A stretch of 64,000 nt of DNA, from the NCBI GenBank assembly GCA_020064725.1, contig JAGTWJ010000019.1:4092001-4156000 (forward strand), given 5' to 3'. The position numbers and the translations under genes were made by a program. Position 1 is the stretch's first letter; the number at the start of each line of letters is the position of its first letter. The stretch comes from Drechslerella dactyloides. Lineage: Eukaryota > Ascomycota > Orbiliomycetes > Orbiliales > Orbiliaceae. Under the pieces are notes generated by a model, which was not told where the DNA came from, did no database searches, and saw nothing but the letters and a program-made list of their open reading frames with translations. This document shows positions 58,121 to 64,000 of this stretch, in pieces.

Positions 58121-59930
58121 ATGGCCTCTTGGAAGCTCGCCGGGGCGGTCCTTCGCGGACTTCGCCAGAGTGCGCAGGCGTCCGTTCGGCAGGGTGGGCC
58201 GACGGTGTCGCCGATGGTGCAGGGCGCTGTGCGCGCGGGTAACGCGCGGGCGGTGTATGGGAATATCCGGACGATGGCGTCGTATACGAGGAACAAGCCG
58301 CACGTTAACATTGGTATGTGGCCGCATTGACATGGCGGGGTAGCAGTGAGGGGGGATAGTGGGGCTGTTGCTAAAATTTGTACGCGACGTACAGGTACCA
58401 TTGGACACGTCGATCACGGAAAGGTGTGTTTATGAAGTTTGATAGTGCGCGTGGGGGTTTTGATATTTGTGGGTTATTTGTCGTACGGCTTGCTAATTGG
58501 ATCGGTGGCGATTGGGGTGTACGATAGACTACGTTGACGGCTGCGATTACAAAGGTCCAGGCGACCAAGGGCCTGGCGAACTTTCTCGAATACGCGGCCA
58601 TCGACAAGGCGCCTGAGGAGCGGGCTCGTGGTATCACAATTTCGACGGCGCACCTAGAGTACGAGACTGCGAATCGCCATTACTCGCACGTCGACTGTCC
58701 TGGACATGCGGATTACATCAAGAACATGATTTCAGGTGCCGCGACGATGGACGGCGCCATCATTGTCGTTGCAGCGTCGGACGGACAGATGTAAGGGTTT
58801 GCGAGTGGACGTATAATTTTAAGCCTTTTGTAGCAGATTGGCTGATTTGTTCCGCGCAGGCCCCAGACTCGAGAGCATCTGCTGCTCGCCCGGCAGGTTG
58901 GTGTGCAGAAGATCGTTGTCTTTGTCAACAAGGTTGATGCGGTCGATGACCTGGAGATGTTGGAGCTCGTCGAGATGGAGATGCGCGAACTGCTTGCTAC
59001 CTACGGTTTCGATGGCGAAGAAACACCCATCATCATGGGCTCCGCGCTGTGCGCGCTCGAGGGCCGCCGGCAGGACATCGGTGAGCAGAAGATCGACGAG
59101 CTGCTCAAGGCTGTTGACGAGTGGATCCCGACCCCGGAGCGCGACCTGGACAAGCCGTTCCTGATGCCCGTCGAGGACGTCTTCTCCATCTCCGGCCGTG
59201 GCACCGTCGCCACGGGACGGGTGGACCGCGGGATCCTGAAGAAGGGCGAGGAAGTCGAGCTGGTCGGCGTGAACCCGGAGCCCTTCAAGACGACCGTGAC
59301 GGGTATGGAGACGTTCAAGAAGGAGCTGGACTCCGCGCAGGCCGGCGACAACTCCGGACTCCTGCTCCGTGGTGTCAAGCGCGAGGACGTCAAGCGGGGT
59401 ATGGTCATCGCGAAGCCCGGGACGATCAAGGCGGTGACGAAGTTCCTGTGCTCAATCTACGTTTTGAGCAAGGAGGAAGGAGGACGTCACACGGGCTTTG
59501 GCAACCACTATCGGCCGCAGATGTACATTCGTACCGCTGGTGAGTCGAGTTTTCCTTTATAACGCTTTGGGATGCGATGCGTTTATCGTATTACTCATCT
59601 GGCGAGACGGGTTGATTTAACATTTGATATTTTTTTCGATAGATGTTGCTGTCGGCCTCAAGTTCCCTGATGGAACGCCTGACATCGACGGCAAGATGGT
59701 CAATCCCGGCGACAACGTCGAGATGGTGGCCGAGCTGCACCACCCAATGGCCATCGAGCCCGGTGTCCGCTTCAACATTCGTGAGTAACACTTCTTCCCC
59801 GCACCGGGCTATATATGGCGCACATCGGCGTTTCTGAGTCATTGGAGGTGAAACTAACGCCGTTCGCTCGTTCGCAGGTGAGGGAGGACGGACAGTCGCA
59901 ACCGGCCTGGTGACCCAGGTCCAGGGCTAG
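58121..59930 (+). CDS. TUF1: Mitochondrial elongation factor Tu (Tuf1)
   Basis: Six exons (58121-58313, 58395-58423, 58528-58790, 58860-59539, 59643-59780, 59878-59930) encode 451 residues. A presequence of about 50 residues precedes KPHVNIGTIGHVDHGKTTL, with the P-loop at 68-75. Effector RGITI, DCPGH and NKVD motifs follow. Domains II and III are complete, including GRGTVATGRVDRG, HTGFGNHYRPQMYIRTA|DVAVG and the end REGGRTVATGLVTQVQG. The factor delivers aminoacyl-tRNA to the mitoribosome. Exon 2 is only 29 nt and encodes the core of the P-loop, TIGHVDHGK. Confidence 0.96.
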
Positions 59931-61204
59931 AGAGGACTCCACACCATCTACACTGTATAGCTCCGCTTTACTTTTTCACACTGCGGGCGAAATGACGACG
60001 AGGAGGCCACGAGGTTCACGGAGGATGGAGATGGAACGGGACGTGCGAATTACACTCTCTACGGAAATTGTACAAATGGATATCGCTTCTTCCCTGAATT
60101 ACCACCCCAAACTACCCTTTTATGCATATAGATATTTCCGTTCCAGTGTATAATATAATTATGTCTGTCTGTCTGTTCATACGTTTTGTCACTCCCTTGA
60201 ATAATTCACACACACCATCTCGAGCGCGCGGTGGCTGAGTTGGATGTATCAAGAAAGGAAGAAATGCGAAGGAAGGAAGGAGGGAAGAAAAGAGGCGGAT
60301 TGCATTGACTCTCCATTGAATGATTGCACTGTACATAGGACGTTCGAGAAGCCTCTCTCCGCATGGATATCTGTATATACCTCCTACTATACTGAACTAA
60401 CGTTAGCTAACGTTATAACGAGATATGTCTCTGACGATAATAAGCTGAGATCATACAGTTGAATGCGGTCGTATGCGTCAAGACGGAGCCTCGACGCTGC
60501 GGTTTTGGCCTCGCTTGCGGTGCAGCCCCTGCCAACCGCGCTCGAGGCTTCCAAGGCTGATCCTTCACACAACGGCGTCAATTGAGGGCTGGCGATGGTG
60601 TTTGTTGCAGGAGGGCCGGCGGGCGTGTTGCGCGCAATGACCACATCAGATGAGTCAAACAAACGACCGAGGGTCAGCGATATATAAACCGGTGATTCCA
60701 CCGTCCGCGTCCGACTCTTCTCCATCATAGTCATATTGTATCGCAGCCTGCATCGATCGAATTGTTCATTCATTCGTTCGTATAGCATCTTTCACGTCCT
60801 TCGATCGATCGATTTGCTATCACCAATCAATGAATCGTCTGTCGCTGGGTTCACCGAACTGCAGAGACAACGCGGCGAACAGGCACCGGCTGAAACGAAC
60901 GGGCCACCGTTGATAACTTGACATTCACACCTGTCATTGCTACTTGACACGTTATCCACCCATACACACATACATTACCATTACTATCACCAGCCTATCG
61001 TATCGGAGAATAGGCTTATCCGCCCAGGGGACAAGAAGGAGATCGCGCCTCGTTTGAGCTGCTTGCTGCTGATCGTAGATACAAGATAAACGTCCAGCTG
61101 CTACGTCATTCATACAGGGAGCTACCCAGCTAGCTACACACGCTACATACACAATTGGCACGTCCACCCATCCCATCACATCGGTCCGTTCATCAGACAA
61201 ACCA
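59931..61204. other. Spacer between TUF1 and the GTPBP1-like gene
   Basis: About 1.3 kb. The first few hundred bases are the TUF1 3' UTR. A run gaaggaaggaagg lies near 60268-60290, and repeated atcgatcg words near 60805. No gene was recognised. Confidence 0.5.
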
Positions 61205-63449
61205 ATGTCAGGCCCAGGACGCCCTGCCGGCGGCGGCAACGCCCTCAGCGAGTTCGTCGAGCACGTCGCCAACCAGGCTGCCGCCCGCCACAGCCGCCGT
61301 CCGCGCACCAGCTCCCTCGGCGCGTCAGGCAGCACCGGGGCAGGCAAGCAGCCGCCAAAGCTCACCACCGCCCCGTCGAACAAGTCTCTCGAGGAAGCCG
61401 TCGACGAGCTCAGCTTCATTGACGACCTCGGCCTGAACACCGATGACGGCCCGCGCGTCAAGCTGCGCGACCAGCTGCTCGGCACGGAGCCCGGGCTGGA
61501 CGCCCTGCTGCGCCGACGGCTGGAGGAAGGCCGTGGAGAGGCGCTGTTCGAGCTTGGGTATGAGGATAACGGCGACTCGATGGGCTTCACCAAGGAGGAG
61601 TACGATACCGCCTACCGGAATCTAGTCGAGCATCTGGACGCGCTCAATGCGCAGTGCGCGGTGCTGCAGACGGCGAATGTGGATCCGGAGAAGGAGGAGG
61701 CGCCGGCGGACGGGAAGGGCGCGAGAGCCAAGCTGATGGTCCGGCAGATACCGAAGTCTATGGAGGAGCTGCTCGAGATCCGAGTCGCTGTCGTTGGCAA
61801 TGGTGAGTACATTGCATATGCATATGCGATCTATGAGATGAAGCGATGTGCTGACGTTGGGATGGTCAGTCGACGCGGGCAAGTCGACCATGCTCGGCGT
61901 GCTGGTTAAGGGACAGCTCGACGACGGACGAGGGAAGGCTCGAGTGAACCTCTTCCGACACAAGCACGAGATCGAGAGCGGCAGGACATCGAGCGTTGGG
62001 ATGGAGATCATGGGATTTGACGCCCAGTCGCAGATTGTCACCAGCCAGGCCGGGCGTAAGTTGACCTGGGAGGAGATTGGCAAGAAATCGGTAAGCTCAC
62101 CGGCGAAGTTTCACATCACTAGCTAGGACGAGCTAACGTGACTACATACTCCAGGCCAAGGTCATCTCGTTCACCGATCTCGCCGGGCACGAGAAGTACC
62201 TGCGCACAACAGTCTTCGGCCTGCTGGGCACCTCGCCCGACTACTGCCTGCTCATGGTCGCGGCGAACAACGGGCTGATCGGAATGAGCAAAGAGCACCT
62301 GGGCATCGCGGTGGCGCTAAACGTGCCCATCATGGTCGTCATCACGAAAATCGACATGACCCCACCCAACATTCTCGCGCAGACGATCACGCAGATAACC
62401 AAAATCCTCAAGTCCGGCGGGGCGCGCAAGATTCCCATCTTCATCAAGTCGAAGGACGAGGCCATCTCGACGGCCACGCACTTTGTCAGCGACCGCATCT
62501 GCCCGATATTTCAGGTGTCCAACGTCACGGGCGAAGGGTTGGACTTTGTCCGCACGTTCCTCAATATACTGCCCTACCACGGCCAGTTCGACGTGAACGC
62601 ACCGTTTGAATTCTACGTTAACGACACGTTCTCGGTGCCGTTCGTGGGCACGGTCGTGTCCGGGGTTGTCAAGAGCGGGGTCATCCACGCGGGGGACCAG
62701 GTGCTCATCGGGCCGGACGGTCTGGGCAACTTTATCTCGACACAGATCCGGTCGATCGAACGTAAGCGGATCGGGGTGCCGGGTGTGACGGCGGGTCAGA
62801 GCGCGTCGCTCGCGCTGCGGAAAGTGCGGCGGCGGGATGTGCGCAAGGGGATGGTGGTGCTGCCCAAGACGGACGAGCCGCCGCCCAAGGCGTCGCGGCA
62901 GTTTGTGGCCGAGGTGATGATTCTGAGCCATGCGACAACAATACGGAAGCGGTACCAGGCGATGCTGCATGTCGGGCCGGTGTCGCAGACGTGCAGCATC
63001 ATCGATCTCGATCGAGGTGGGCACAATTATCACTTTTCTTCTCACGTCCTTACCAGCGGTGGCTAACACGCTTGCAACAGAGACTGTACGAACGGGAGAT
63101 CGAGCGCTGGTCGCATTCAAGTTTGTGCAGCGACCGTAAGTTACACCGTTGATCTTAATTTATACATTGGAAATGCAGCTGCTAAAAGGTGTTCATGTGC
63201 AGGGAATACATCCTTCCAGGAGACAAGCTGCTGTTCCGCGAGGGCCGCACGAAGGGTCTTGGAGTGGTCAAGGAGATTGACTACGACGGGAGCAAGCCGC
63301 TGAACCCCGCGATGAAGGCGGAGGAGGATGCGGCGGGGTCGCAGCGGGACGCAGAGGGGGAGCCGCGGCTGACGAAGGAGCAGAAGGCGGAGATGCACGG
63401 CAAGAAGGATGAGAGGATGAAGTATCAGACGGGGACGACGAGGAAGTGA
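61205..63449 (+). CDS. GTPBP1/GP-1-like translational GTPase
   Basis: Five exons (61205-61802, 61870-62090, 62155-63016, 63081-63135, 63203-63449) encode 660 residues. A divergent N-terminal region of about 195 residues with EEVDELSFIDDLGL-like helices precedes an EF-1A-type G domain: GNVDAGKST (198-206, split by an intron), DLAGHEKY and TKID. GTPBP1-specific blocks are visible, such as RHKHEIESGRTSSVG, TVFGLLGTSPDYCLLMVAANNGL, FVGTVVSGVV and the C-terminal EYILPGDKLLFREGRTKGLG. In animals GTPBP1 works in ribosome quality control and mRNA turnover; the fungal role is little known. It is not EF-1A, SelB or Hbs1, judged by these blocks. Confidence 0.9.
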
Positions 63450-64000
63450 GCTGAGCAGAGTCGGTATTGATATTGTGTTCGAGCATGCACAGCGATGTGG
63501 GATGATTGCATGGATATACTAAGTAATAGCGTCTGTTGCAAGTGGCGGCAGGAAGGTGTACATTGGCGACATGTCAACGGCAATGCTGGGATGTTGATGA
63601 TTTAATATTGCTTTTATATGTTTCATCGTGGAATTTTATCTGTCTTGTTTTTTTTTCAGGAAGGCGTTTTTGCATACTAAAGTGACAGATATATAATACA
63701 CACGATGGTACCTAATTAGAGCGCTGCTTTGGGACGATATTAAAGTGTGAGATACGAGATACAGGCGAGTGCCTGACCCTGCTGGTTAGTGGTTATTAGT
63801 ACGGCAGGCGGTATCGGTATCTGGCGGACTCATAGAATGGATATTCCTGAAGCTAGACTGCTCTTCGAATAGCGTATATGGCGATGTTGGGCCGGTATGA
63901 GTCGATAGTGGCTCACAGACGGGCATCGGGAGTCCGTCGACCCGTGGATGGCTGACTCACAGGTCGGACATCTGTACGGCCTGTCCATGGATACCGAGGG
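63450..64000. other. Gene-free right end
   Basis: About 550 bases after the GTPBP1-like gene, AT-rich in the first half and presumably its 3' UTR. Nothing else was recognised before the window ends. Confidence 0.5.

Noticed and set aside
1..64000. CRISPR arrays, bacterial operons, phage or insertion sequences
   Set aside because: The repeats seen are only microsatellites and low-complexity runs; spliceosomal introns show this is nuclear fungal DNA.

Overview
The window is nuclear DNA of a filamentous ascomycete (Pezizomycotina). Short introns (about 50-170 nt) with GT..AG ends and RCTRAC-like branch points, ascomycete-type mitochondrial ribosomal proteins (mL67/Mhr1, mL38, uL4m), an Ams2-like GATA factor, a Vps38-type UVRAG protein and fungal HNH-nuclease family genes all point there. 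I cannot name the species. Exon joins were derived by eye from splice signals, frame continuity and conserved protein blocks.

Layout. 1-11.7 kb is an accessory-looking segment. It has AT- and TpA-rich gene-free blocks around a secreted ribosome-inactivating-protein (N-glycosidase) homologue with two C-terminal repeats (2400-4163), and a tandem pair of HNH-nuclease family genes, the first broken (4766-6190) and the second intact (8475-9941). 11.7-32.4 kb is conserved housekeeping: Mpv17/PMP22 protein, EFL1 ribosome-maturation GTPase, mL67/Mhr1, Pex11-type peroxin, Vps38, Vps2 (ESCRT-III), mitofusin Fzo1, mitochondrial IF3 (Aim23) and SmD2. 33.9-38.1 kb holds a 1334-residue GATA factor with AT-hooks. 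39-47.6 kb holds RPA3, a third HNH-family protein lacking its last catalytic His, Imp1 inner-membrane protease, a divergent pair of mitochondrial ribosomal proteins (mL38/uL4m) and 3-hydroxyisobutyryl-CoA hydrolase. 49.3-50.7 kb is an ATF/CREB-type bZIP factor, followed by a gene-poor stretch of about 7.4 kb. 58.1-63.4 kb holds mitochondrial EF-Tu (Tuf1) and a GTPBP1-like GTPase.

How the genes relate. Mitochondrial function dominates the core: translation (mL67, Aim23, mL38, uL4m, Tuf1), fusion (Fzo1), protein maturation (Imp1) and valine catabolism (Ehd3). Three translational-type GTPases (EFL1, Tuf1, GTPBP1-like) occur in one 64 kb window. Endosome/autophagy traffic is represented by neighbouring Vps38 and Vps2. 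Eukaryotic gene neighbourhoods like this rarely imply co-function, except possibly the mL38/uL4m pair, whose start codons lie about 300 bp apart in divergent orientation.

The most unusual items are the secreted toxin-like RIP with its unassigned tandem C-terminal modules, the intact/broken HNH pair beside it, the His-less third HNH protein with a predicted GC-AG intron, and several very small coding exons (5, 13, 14, 21 and 29 nt) that automated annotation would probably miss.
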